Assembly: GCF_008831285.2 (NCBI RefSeq)
Contig: NC_045147.1
Span: 6,664,334-6,728,333 of the forward strand
From: Nymphaea colorata
Lineage: Eukaryota > Streptophyta > Magnoliopsida > Nymphaeales > Nymphaeaceae
Reading direction: 5' to 3'
Length of the DNA stretch: 64,000 nucleotides
The notes beneath the pieces were generated by a model. It saw nothing but the letters and a program-made list of their open reading frames with translations, was not told the DNA's origin and did not search any database. Below, piece after piece: positions 24,396 to 47,524 of the stretch (position 1 is the stretch's first letter; every line of letters begins with the position of its first letter). Made by a program: the position numbers and the translations under genes.

Positions 24396-24760
24396 AGAGA
24401 GAGAGAGAGAGAGAGAAAGTTCAGTAGTTACAAGACCCTTAGGTGTTAGATCTATAAATATTTATCTTGGTTGTTAATCTTGTCAGGATGGGCGGCTGAA
24501 AGAAAATCAATGAAACAAAGGAGATAGGGTATTTTAGTCATACATCATTAATTAACAACTTTTTCTCCTTCATTTTTTTCAACCAGCCACTTTGAAAAAA
24601 TTAATAGCCAAGATGATTCCTTAAGGGTTTGGCACCTAAGAATTTCTACCTACTAGTTTCTCTCTCTCTTGGTACATGTGTGTGTGTGTCCTTGTACCCA
24701 TGTCTTTTGAAAATGCTCTATACCTATACAGGCATCCACACCCTTACCTATGTGGCATAG
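23805..24760 (-). mobile_element. Non-autonomous hAT derivative, about 950 bp
   Basis: Its right end (TACCTATGTGGCATAG at 24745-24760) is the inverse of the left terminus of the RBX1-intron hAT family. Inside it (24680-24745) is the same GTGTGTGTGTC...TTTTGAAAATGCTCTA pattern seen at 38800-38875. Its left part (23835-23935, ACACGGGTACTGGTAC and CCGTGTCCATCC) matches the family's other end. Flanks TAAATTAG (23797-23804) and CAAATTAG (24761-24768) agree at 7 of 8 bases. It has no coding. The very left terminus is poorly conserved. Confidence 0.6.
24144..24420. repeat. Duplicated unit with (TA)n and (GA)n microsatellites
   Basis: A 68-bp segment (TCATTAGTTTTTTCTTCATTG... to GAATCTTTTA) occurs at 24144-24211 and 24243-24312, each followed by a (TA)n run. 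The second run is about 80 bp and ends in (GA)n. This looks like slippage within the hAT derivative. Confidence 0.9.
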
Positions 24761-25614
24761 CAAATTAGTATTTATAAACATATTAGAAGGTTCTTGTGTT
24801 TAAAATGTTTTTTTTACAAGAATTTAAGAGGTCGATTTTGTCTGTGACCTAAGTGGTCTTGGATATACCAATATTCCTATATATATATACACACACACAC
24901 ACATCCAAAATAATGAGAAAGAAAAATCTGCATAAAATAGAAGAATGTCTTCTTCAAATGGCATAAGAACTGTAGAATAAAAAAAAAGGAAAAAGAAGGA
25001 CAAAAGAAAAGCAATAGAATTTAGGTTTTTGAAGAAAACATTGCTTAGGCGATTTGGCACCTACGGAGGAGGAAACTCAGTACCAAATGCTTGTTGCAAG
25101 CCTAGGTGCCGTAGAAAAGGAGGAAAAAAAAGGGAAAAAAAAGGAAAAGGAAGAAGAAAACATTGCTTGGGCTATTTTTTGCCTATGCAAGCCTAGGTAC
25201 CCTAGGCAATGGCCCAAAGTATTTAGATGTGGTACATCGCCTGGGATCAGCCAATGTGGATGACAGCAGGCCTTGGGGCCTAAGTGAGGCTAGGCAGGAG
25301 CATATGCATCCCGTTGATAACATAGGTCATTGCTTAAAAGCATTTGATGGCAATGTTTTAAGTGGTTTTCTTTTATGTTGCATACTCAGAACATTGCATA
25401 CTCTGTGTTGTGAGGTTTTACCAATTAGTGTCAAGTTACAACTTTACCATGAACTTGATAGACATTGCATCCTTTGACTCTCATTTTTATTGGAATTGTG
25501 ATTATTTAATAAAATGTATGGGGTGGGCAAACAAAGTGCTTTCAGACACCTTGTTAATATGAATATAAACTAAAATATGTACTCCACCTTTGTTTCTTTT
25601 GTCGGTCTTGACAG
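24761..25614 (+). other. Putative intron upstream of the MAP kinase tail exons
   Basis: Ends in TTTTGTCGGTCTTGACAG, a good acceptor. It contains a GCCTAGGTNCC direct repeat (25098 and 25192) and A/G-rich runs. No other exon seen. Confidence 0.45.
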
Positions 25615-27322
25615 TGCTGTTGATCGCTTCAAGAGGCAATTTGCACATCTAGTGGAGCACTATGGCAAGGGTGAAAGAAGTAGTCCATTGGAGAGGCAGC
25701 ATGCATCACTGCCTCGGTATGTTACTAATCTTTGTAGGAAGTAGAGCCACACCGTCCCTTCCAGCGACAGTGACCTCGCCGGCCGTCGCCATTCCCTTTG
25801 CATCTTTCTCCAGTTGCCAACGGAAGCCGAACGGCTTCCATTGCCACTTGGGCGATGGAGGTCGTCCCCCCCTTTCTACATTTTTTTTTTTTGAAAAAAA
25901 TCTTGCTGCCGAGAACAGGGGAAGAATCGAAAGGGAACGAGGCACAAAAATTCAACGATTCAACAATGAACAGTGCTCTGATACCAATTGATGGGAGATT
26001 TCCCTCATGCATATACAAAAAACGATATGCCTTAAATATGATCATATTCATGCTAAATCATTGAATCAAAACCTTAACTGTAGCGGAAGCGTACTTGAAT
26101 CTATCTGAACTGCACGGATGGTAGATCACGATAGGATCTTCCAGGGTCTGTGCGGCGCACGTGCGGTCTCTCTCAGATGGAAAAAAGACAACTCTATGAA
26201 ACCAACGTTTCAGGCAACCATTGCACGACCCCATGGACCACTACTACCATTTTATATCAAGAGCAATTACGGATTCAACCCATCAAAGAGTCTGTAATTG
26301 CATACAGGTATCTATACATTACAAAATTACCTCATACCATATTAAATGACGTAATATCCCAAAATGCAATCACTTAAGTAGATATTTACATTAAGACAAC
26401 TATAATGTCTGAAATTCCTTATAGACATATGCCGGCCCACCAAATGATCCTTACAGAAAAGTGTACTGCTGAAGTTACAACCAAAAGCCCTTCGGGACCC
26501 GCTCAAAGTGAAGATGTCAGAGTACCAGCTTCAACTAGCTTGATAAAAACTTATTACAACACAAATTTATTGAAGAGTGCCAGCATCAGTGCATCAAAGC
26601 GCGTGACTGTAAAGGCTGAGAGTAAACCAGAGGTCTGTCAATGCTATGTGGTTTCAGTGAGTTAACACAAGTATTCTGACAAAGCATGAGAATTTGATAT
26701 TTGAAATTTCCTGCCTGCTTTGATCAATCATAAAATTATGAAACTCTAGCTTTGGTTATCATCCAGCTAAAACTCAACTTATGATTTCATAATAGCCTGC
26801 TCTTTTTAGTCATAACCAAGTTCAGTAAACAAGGAGCCTGATCCTGCAGTCATTTGTTTGTGTCAGTTCAACCAAACTTGGGCTAAACTAGCAGCATTAA
26901 CCATTGCCTTCAATGGGAGCTACATTGTGATGAAAAGGCCAACATAAGATTGACAAGTATGGTATCTTAGAACGGAAATTGCTAAAACCATGTTCCTGCA
27001 ACTGGCAAATTGTACCATCAGAATTGCCAAATCCGTCTAGGTGAAACCACCATTGCACTACTCCCAAACTGCAGTAGAGGTGCCGGAAAACCATAACGCA
27101 CCTGTAATTCAAAGGCCATGAAAAGAATCTTAAAGTGAAAATTTTCCATCTTAGCTTTCCTTTTTGCTGTTTTTCAGGCGTCTTTTATCATGTTTATTGT
27201 ATTCTTGAATTATTCATCTCTCCGATGTGCAGGAGGAATCAATTACTGAAAGCGTGGATGAGATGGTCGACGGTCTGTCACAGAACGTATCAAGAATGTA
27301 TTCTGGCTATGCCCATCCCTGA
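25615..27322 (+). CDS. C-terminal exons of a plant TDY-class (MPK9-like) MAP kinase, disrupted
   Basis: Three exons read into the C-terminal tail of a plant group D MAP kinase. Exon a, 25615-25716 (acceptor GACAG, donor GTATGT), contains [12 protein letters not shown] and ends RQHASLPR; this block follows the kinase domain in TDY-class MPKs. Exon b, about 26456-26632, contains [12 protein letters not shown], a family tail motif. Exon c, 27233-27322, contains [18 protein letters not shown] and a stop. Exons b and c join in phase 0. Exon a ends in phase 2; its partner base would be 26455, which is now the last base of a copia LTR, so the native acceptor is gone. The family assignment rests on remembered tail motifs. 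I found no kinase-domain exons (VATRWYRAP etc.) upstream in this window. The gene is therefore either split by a very large intron or a broken 3' fragment. Confidence 0.75.
25745..26455 (-). mobile_element. Truncated Ty1/copia element (5' LTR, PBS, leader) in the MAP kinase tail
   Basis: On the minus strand this is a complete 467-bp LTR (26455 down to 25989, TGTAAGGATC...CCCATCA), then a PBS complementary to initiator tRNA-Met (TGGTATCAGAGC at 25986-25975), then about 230 bp of GC-rich leader. It is clearly the same family as the 55813-62418 element, with matching LTR, PBS and leader. Homology stops near 25745, so the rest of the element and the 3' LTR are missing and no target duplication can be paired. 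The upper LTR edge touches the coding part of MAP kinase exon b. Confidence 0.88.
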
Positions 27323-30295
27323 ACCAAGTTGGGATGTTGACAGTTTGCGGGCTGGTGGCCGTCCCCTCCTTGTCATGAAGTCGATTCATATTATTCACGG
27401 TCATTCTGAAAAAACGTGGTACTCTTCGTACAAAAAGAGGAAACCGCTGGTGCTCTTTTCTCTCCAAACGGTATTACTAACTTCATCGATACTGGGCCTT
27501 AAGGTCCATCACATGATTAACAGGGGACATTATAATTCTGTATTAGTAATTTTTTGTATTCATTATCTGACTTTCTGCATTGCTCGATCCTGGAAAGGTC
27601 TTATGTTGTCCAAAACATTTATATAGTTCTTTCTTGTGTTTAATGGAACATTTAGTTACATGCTTTCTTGTTATTTTGTATAGTTCATTAGGCCTCATGT
27701 TAACAAGGCACAATTTGGCTAAACTTGATTGAATCGATGACTCTTCGTGTTTTCTCAAGGAAAGATGAGAAAAACATTTGTCAAACAATAACTTTTTTGT
27801 AAAATATTTACTTATATTAGTTATATAATTGAATGTTTTTGTTTAAGAGCCTGCCTTTTATTTAATCCCACGTGAAGCCTCGCATTTTATTCCCGATGAG
27901 TTTATCTGAAAAACTGTTGTTAAATTATGATACGCTGAATGATGTAAAATTTTCCAAAATTTCTTTTCAGTGAAATGCATTTTTCATTTTTTGTAAAAAA
28001 GAACGGTGGTTATTATGATCTCCCTAATTATAACTAATATTTTTAGCAAAAATAAAGAGCGACGGTAATGATAAGACTCTTATTCGACAACCTTAAATTA
28101 GAAACGACGCCCCTACTTGAAAAATTGAAATACTAAGCCCGTATTTTGTGATTGTGTCCAAACATCACCTAAATGAAAACCTTTTCATGCAACCAAAGAA
28201 AGAAAAAAGAGATCCGCAAACTTTTCCAAGGCCTTACGAGGCAAATCTTCACCAAAAATCTGCTAGATATGAATGGCCGGTGGATGGACGTGACCCAATG
28301 GGTAGGTTTAAGATTTAATGCGCTAAAGTCATATCAATTTGTTGACATAATGCAAAAGATACAATGCTATCTAGTTTGAGGATAAAGTTTTATCCAAATC
28401 AAACTATGATCCAGATATATATTTTCGTTTAAAGAGCATGTCGTGATCAACTTTTAGAACGTAGATTTTGGCCGCAATCCAGCTTTAAATAGAGCCTATC
28501 TGATTATTGTGCATTTTGATTAAATTTGAAAATAACTATCGCACCCATATTAAATTTGTTGGGGCTCCTGGATTCGGCTACCGGCACGGTTTATGAATCG
28601 ACGTCTAAAGTCAACTCACAAAGGACAATATGTTTCTTTTTAATTTTTTGGCCGTTGTTTTTACACAATAAATTGTTTAAATTTGAAAATAACTACAGCA
28701 ACCCTTATTAAAGAGATCCCTTATTCCAATATTTTACTGTCTCGTACCGTATAACGTGATGGGTAATGAGTACAAAAACCGTGGCCATTAATATTTTTTG
28801 CTACAACTCCTTTTGTTGCAAGTTAGCAAAGATGATGGTGGCTGCAGCCACAGTTTTGATCGTGACCATTGACTTTTTTTCCATAACTCTCCGAGGCGCA
28901 AGCCGTTGGGCAAGGTTATGCTGTAAAATCAAATAAAATTTGAAAAAAAAATATTTAAAAATTCAAAAAGGGAAAAAATAAAATTGAATGTAAATGCATA
29001 AAGACTTTAGAAAAAATTGAAAATGACAAAAAAATAGAAAACAAGTAAAAGATGATGTAGAAGGTACGATGAATCATTAACGAGTAAACCAAAGAAGACG
29101 GGAAAAAACAAGTCTCGTGTCTGGGTCGTAATATTCTACATTCAGTCTAATAGTCACCAAACATTTAGTCTAAAATTTTAACTAATGAATGCACATGCAT
29201 TCACCCAGTATCTTAACCGACTCATCGATGATCAAATCGATGACTTTCAAATTCGCAATACTGTCCCGTGCCATGCAACTTGTTGTTGATCTGTTCCATC
29301 ATGACTTTCAAATTCTACAATCCTTTGCGGCTTTTGGTGATTCATCTTGCATTTTTACATAGCGCAGTTGAATATAAGCTTGCCACATGCCGCAATAGCC
29401 TATTTGGAAAGCTCTTTTTTAAAAAACAAAAAATCGATGTAAAATGGGTAAATCACACTAGTGATATGCGCGAGTCAAACATAGGGAACATAAATTAAGG
29501 CTCGATTATAGTCCAAGAAATACTCTTTATGAGTCCGGGTCAAACATAGTGAATATGAATTAGGGCTGTAGCTCATGGCCCACTAACAACAGCTTTAGCC
29601 CAACATTTAGCGACAGTTCGTTTGAAACCGACCAGTTTTATCTGGTGATTACGATGCTGCAAGCATTAAAATGAAAACAGCTTCACGCCCAAGAGAAGGC
29701 CGTGCTGGTTACACAAACTTACGAGGTGCAACTGGAAGAAGCTTTTTCATGAAGCCATGTCGAAGACTAAGAATTCATGTTCACATGGGCACGGAAAAGG
29801 GAAATCATCACCTCCTGTGTCGGAATGTCAGGACTACCGAAACAACCCGGAAAAGGCAACCAAGCACACCAGATTTCGTGCTGCTGCTGGTAGCTGCCTT
29901 CCTGTGGTGGCGGTTATGTATCCATGCATACACTTCGGTAGAGCATTTCAGTACCTAACAGTGCTTTGGAGTCACTTTCCATACACTTTAAAGTCACTTT
30001 ACAGCCACAAAAAAACCCAGGTTCCTCATGAAATGCAGAAAATGGATGCATAATCAAACTTAAGTGAACCTAGTCGCACAGAACAGGCACAAGCAGAATG
30101 ATCTACCTGCTAAAAGAGAATCGACTCTGGCAACACTTCCAAACCTCATAACATGGGTTCAGGAAATGATAAAAGGGCTATAAACTTGGGCCACGTGAGT
30201 GAACATGTAACTGTTTTGTTCATTTGGTATAAAAAAGACAAAGTAGGTCCAGTAGGAAGCTAAAATGCCATATCCCGTCTTTAAAAGGTGCATTT
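27323..30295. other. Intergenic DNA between the convergent MAP kinase tail and RBX1
   Basis: AT-rich. It presumably contains both 3' UTRs. A short repeated phrase AAATTTGAAAATAACTA occurs at 28525 and 28680. Frames at 29671-29958 and 29757-30053 overlap each other in different phases and resemble nothing I know. No RNA gene or clear transposon end was seen. Confidence 0.5.
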
Positions 30296-42558
<12,263 letters not shown>

Positions 42559-42940
42559 CTCTCTCTCTCCCCTCCCGCGACCCTTCAGGCGACCAGGAAT
42601 TTTGCCCCTAGCGTGCCTCCTCTGCCCCGAGGAGGAAACTGCATGCCGCCCTTCTAGGCGAAGCTGGTTGTCAACGGGAGTAAGGCTGCGGCTTCGGGCC
42701 GGGTGGCCCAAAAGCCCTTACCAGCCGTCCAAGCTCTGCCCACGCTTTCTCAGGTGAGGTCCAATCAACTTCGTATCCGTCGGATACCAAGTTTGGTGTA
42801 TGTCTGAAACTTTTGACATTTCACGTTCTTAATATTCAGAAACCCTTGACGATGTACCAAAAATTTATAAGAGAAACATCCGTGACACACGAAGAGTTTG
42901 TAAGGAAGCTATCGACGTCTTGCGGGTCGTCCCGACAACC
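42559..42940 (-). promoter_or_regulatory. RBX1 5' UTR and promoter region (inferred)
   Basis: Directly upstream of the RBX1 start, GC-rich with a GA-rich leader next to the ATG (GAGAGAGAGA on the coding strand). It is the only CpG-rich DNA near the gene. Retroelement-related repeat begins by about 42940, leaving under 400 bp of unique upstream sequence. No exact TATA box or start site can be assigned. Confidence 0.55.
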
Positions 42941-43440
42941 TTAGGATCTCTCACACGACGCACCGGTCTGAACAAGACCACAAAGCAAGAATACCCAAGT
43001 ACACGTATCCCAACCTCAATACGCCTCATGTACAAGATCAATTATCACAGTGCGCATGTGGATCGTGTGGTGCCCGGCCAATCCATCGAGAGGAAAAGAG
43101 AGATAGAGAAAGAGGACTTGACGACGCCAACTTGGCTAGGCAGAGAGGGAGCCGGGGTGGTGCTAGAGAGAAGCCGGCTTGGCAGTCGTGTACACTCGGG
43201 TCCCAAGGCCAAAGCCTCGAACCAGTCTACTTTGGGTGCTTCCACTGCTCAAGAAGGCAACACGGTCACAGACTGTGGTCAGCTTGGCCAAGCGTCAATC
43301 CCACGTTAGCTAGGAGCAATTTAGGTGCACAGGACTGGCTGGCATCTAGGTCACGGCCGAGACAAACAGCCGGCGGTAGGCAGCTGGTACGAGGGATTAA
43401 CACTGTGTTTAGCACCATGTAGGGCCAAAGGCCTGGTTTG
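42941..43440 (-). repeat. ~500-bp retroelement-flank repeat, copy 1
   Basis: Opens with AACCTTAGGATCTCTCACAC and contains AGCAAGAATACCCAAGTACA, a GAGAGGAAAAGAGAGATAGAG tract, GGCTAGGCAGAGAGGGAGCC, TACTTTGGGTGCTTCCACTG and GGTACGAGGGATTAACACTG. The same words in the same order recur in the next copy and at 53945. Probably part of the LTR or untranslated region of the gypsy element. Confidence 0.8.
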
Positions 43441-43965
43441 AGGCTGAATGTTGCGAGCCATCCCCACAGCCCTAGGATCTCTTGAACATGTGGAGACACT
43501 CATTGGCCTAAGAATACGACGTTCCCATCTAGACAAGACCCCAGAGCAAATTAAACCCAAATACAAGTATTCCCAACCTCAATACTCCTAACGTACAAAT
43601 GAATCACTCATAGGGGCAAGTGTCGATGTGCAGTGCGCGAACAAACCATCAAGAGGGAGAGGAGACAGAAATAGAAGATGGCAAAGAGCTCCTCAACTAG
43701 GCCAAGTAGTGACTATGGCCGGGCTTAGGAGCTGATTACTCTAGAGCTACAGGTGCGTTTCGAGGCCGAGGCCTCAAATTGGTCCGCTTTGGGTGCTTCC
43801 ATCGCTCTAGAGGGCAGCACACTTACAAACTGAAGGGAGCTTGATCGGATTGTGCTGAGTGTAAGTTGGTTCATGCAGGTTATACGATAGCTAGACTATG
43901 GCTAAGGAAAGGTTGCACTCGCCTGCGGCTAAGGTAGTCATCTGGCAGAAGAATTCTCTTGGCTG
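43441..43965 (-). repeat. ~500-bp retroelement-flank repeat, copy 2 (tandem)
   Basis: Adjacent to copy 1. AGCCCTAGGATCTCTTGAAC opens it, with CCGCTTTGGGTGCTTCCATC and GGCCAAAGGCCTAGTTTGAGG near the end. It is more diverged, with extra sequence in the second half. Confidence 0.75.
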
Positions 43966-45740
43966 GCTCTTTGATTGGCCAAAGGCCTAGTTTGAGGTTA
44001 AGGCAAACCAAGAGGGGTAAGGAGGCGTGCTGGGCATTGGCCTTGATTGAGCCTAGTAGGCAGGTCAAGGGCTGGGCTCAACACTGGATTAGGCTGAGGC
44101 TAGGACTTGAGCAGCCAAGAGAGGAAATTTGTTGGGTTCAACTGAAGGCTGGACTTAGCTACCCTTCCAAGGATCATGACTGATCTAGGCATAGGGCGAG
44201 TGCAACAGGGATCTCCCGACATTAGCTTGATCTTGTTGAGGTGCGTGGGTGCTCTCGGGAAGAACAGTCTGCAGATCTAGAGCCAGACGGGAGTCTGAGG
44301 CTAGATCTAGCCTTTGGTTAGGTCTAGGTGCCGAAGACAAAGGGAAATTGCAGATCGAGCAATACCAAATCAAAAATCAAACATGTAATTCAACAAGAAA
44401 GATCAGAAGATATTCTTAGCGTGCACTAGGATGGATTACGGCTCTTGACTCCTCGGTTCACTTGGTGGCACTCGGGACTTAGCTTCTGTACTAGTAAGCT
44501 AGTCTACATCTTGCATGGGCTGGATCTAGCATTTATATCACACATGAAGCTTAGATCTCATGCACCCACAAGAGAGATACGTGTCTACGGCGTACTTGCC
44601 AAGGATGGTGCAGAGGATCTTCTCTTACATGGGAGAGCTATGCATCCAGGGTGTAGTTGCTGCACAAGGACCTTCCAATGGCACCGGGGATAGCCAGCAT
44701 GCGCTGGTTGGAACGGACAGACAGGGATTAGAGAGTGAGTTCCCAGATTGGAGGAAGAATGCTGGTGGTAGTGGGTCTTATCGGCAACTAAGGTGATCGG
44801 GGTGGAGAAGTGGCATCCAGCAGCAAGAGATCTAAGAATTCAATGGTCATTTCGATCTTTGGAGAAGATCTTCACATGAATGGTAGATCGGAGAAGACAA
44901 GGAAGAAGAACAACAACAACCAGAACAAAATCAAAATCTACCTCTATTGTGTGATCCAATTTGTAGCCTTTGTGTAAAATACTTGAATGAACAAGAAAAC
45001 ACAAAAATAAAAGAATAAAAAAGATTTGGGGGTTGTGTCCCCTACAATGTTGAAAAAAAATCAAATGGCCTTCTCCTATTGGCTGAATGGAGTTAGACGG
45101 CGCTTTTTTAGGAACTTTCTGATTTTGGAGGAGGCGCCCTCTTGTGCAAATTTGAGAAGTGCGCCTAGGGCAGACATGGCACACTGTAACTCTCCTCGTG
45201 GCATCCTAGGTGGCTCGATGTGCTGATGTGGTGCCATGAAGGAACAGCATGTGGTGAGCTGAGGATATCAACAAAGTGAGTTCGGGTCCTCCACGCGATC
45301 TGCCATGGTGGAGTCAATCTGGTCTAGGGTGCCATGTAGGACCAATCTGAAGTGTCCTCCTACTCATGGTCTGGGAGCTGCTGATGTGGCATAGGGCATT
45401 GCAGTGGGTGTGCTAAGCTTGAGGTGGCTCAAGCTGGGTGCACCTACTTGGGTTCAGCTAAGCTCCATAGCTGAAACGTGCTGGTCGGAGTTCTCCTGAT
45501 GTGGCTGGTGCATGGTACTGCTAACCTCTCGTGGTAGAGCCAAACTGTCTGTCTGAAGGATGCAGACATAGTTTCTAGAAAGGTATGGGCCTTTACTGAG
45601 GTCTGCAACAAGTCTTTCCCCTAAGATTGGTCTTGTCCCACAAGACCTAACGAATGGAAATATGTCAAGGTCATTTTCGTCCTCTAAGTTTGACCCATGT
45701 CCTCTTAATCCCACTGGACTAGAACATTGCGAACGATTGT
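43966..45740 (-). other. Probable 3' untranslated/LTR region of the gypsy element
   Basis: No gene seen. A GC-balanced sequence with a run of GATCTAG/GCTAGGCT-type words and no long frames of coding character, lying between the integrase end and the ~500-bp repeats. Assignment to the element is by position only. Confidence 0.4.
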
Positions 45741-45899
45741 GCTCTCTCTCGCAATCCTCCTCATTTTAACGATTTGGATTAGTAGGAAGGAAAGGCTCAT
45801 CATTTGGAGCATCGACTTCTTCAGATGGGGGCTGACAATGAAAATGCTTAAATCAACTTACATGAAAAATCAGGGTAAACTCAACCTATAGGTTTGTCT

Positions 45900-46830
45900 T
45901 CCCTATCTACAAGGTCCATGAAATCTCAGGAGAAGCTTAGAGTAAGGCTAACAGAACCTTTTGTCCACACATAAGCCTTTTGAGGAGTACCCCGTCATCC
46001 ACCTTGAAATTTCTTCTTTTTGATTCTTGTCATGTAGTCTCATTTTATTTTGAGTCATGATTAGACTTTTCTTTCTTAGACTCAGTATTTCATTTCTTTC
46101 TTTTAGCTTTTTGTCCACATTGGGATCTTGAGAGACACCTTTTTCATAACTTATACAAGTAGTAAATGACCGTATACAGCCTCAAATAGGGTCATGCCAA
46201 TGGATGAGTGGGACCTTGTATAGTACGACCAGTCACCCCAAGCTAGGAATATGTTCCATTCTTCTGGAAAATGGCTACAAAAACAACAAATGAAGGTTTC
46301 AAGGGTTTGGTTTATCACTTCACACTACTCGTCAGTTTGTGGATGATAGGCTACCCTGAAATGGAGCTTGGTTCCCATAAGTTTGAAGTACTCGTACTAG
46401 AAACAAATTAAAAAATGAGAATTCCTATCGAAGACTATGGTCTGCAAGATACCATATAGTTTGCCCATATGCTCATGAAAGACTCCTGCTGCTGAAGGGT
46501 TAGAGAAGGTTCTCGGTCATATTTGGTCAACCGGTCAACAACAACCACAATCGTTTTCTTGCCACCGGAGCGGGGTAAGGCTTCAACAAAATCTATGGAA
46601 ATGTCCACCTAGCCTTTCTTGGGTATAGGCAATGGGGAGAGATGGCCTGATGGTTTCATGCCCTCATATTTTTATTCTTGGCAAGCAAAACACCCCTTTA
46701 CAAACTTCTTGACTCTAGATTTTATGTGTTTCCAAAAGAATGACTCTTTGAAGTGTTTTAGGGTCTTATGGACACCTTCATGTCCAACTAAGGGTGTACA
46801 ATGAAAGTAATCCATCAACTGAGGAATTCA
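45900..46830 (-). pseudogene. Gypsy integrase
   Basis: The zinc-binding part near 46805-46670 reads HCTPLVGHEGVHKTLKHF then CFACQEYK. The core near 46600-46515 reads DISIDFVEALPRSGGKK and VVVVDRLTKY. FRVAYHPQTDE near 46380-46340 precedes the catalytic Glu region. Frames are broken in several places. Confidence 0.85.
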
Positions 46831-47059
46831 TGAGGATTCGGTAGGCATCCAGACTCTATCCTTATAATGAAGAATCATATTCCTAAGTATGTACTTGGTG
46901 CATACCAATGGGTCTTCTTTGAGCTTGGACCCTATTGAGGTTATTTCTTCATCTAAGTTTTCCTTCACTATCTTAGGCCATAGGTCAACAAAAATGCTAG
47001 ATAGCATTAGGACTACTCCATCCCTAATGCGGTCATGCTCTACACTTGAGAGAGCATCA

Positions 47060-47524
47060 GCTGCGCCATTCTCTTGGCCTTTTTTGTATCAGAACTCAAA
47101 GTCATAGGTCAAGATCTTGGCAAATCACATTTGCTGCATAGGGGTGGTGATACGTTACTCGGTCAAGAACTTCAGACTGCGGTGATCGGTCCAAATGATG
47201 AAATGATAGTCAAGGATATAGAGTCTCCATTTGTCAAGGGTCAGCACAATGGCTAGCATCTTATTGTTGTTATATGTAGTCAAGGGCATGCCCGAGACAT
47301 GAGAGCTTTACTCAGATAGGTGATCAGGTGACCATCTTGGCGTGGCACTGCTCCTATCCCTATATTACTAGCATTTGTCTCAATCACAAAGATCTTCAAG
47401 AAATCGGGCAAGGCAAGAATAGGCACATATAAAAATGCTTCCTTTAAGGCTTGGAAAGTTGTGGTGGCCTTCTCAGTCTAAACAAAAGAATTCTTTTTCA
47501 AGAACTGTGCTAAGTCATTACTTT
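47060..47524 (-). pseudogene. Gypsy RNase H
   Basis: Minus-strand pieces LAQFLKKNSF, TTTFQALKEAF, IVIETNASNIGIGAV-like and QDGHLITYLSKAL match the gypsy RT-RNase H linker and RNase H start, with stops after them. It lies directly left of the hAT insertion. Confidence 0.8.

Noticed and set aside
29671-30053. Two overlapping frames near the RBX1 3' end (95 and 98 codons)
   Set aside because: Different phases over the same DNA, no recognised motif and no splice-supported context.
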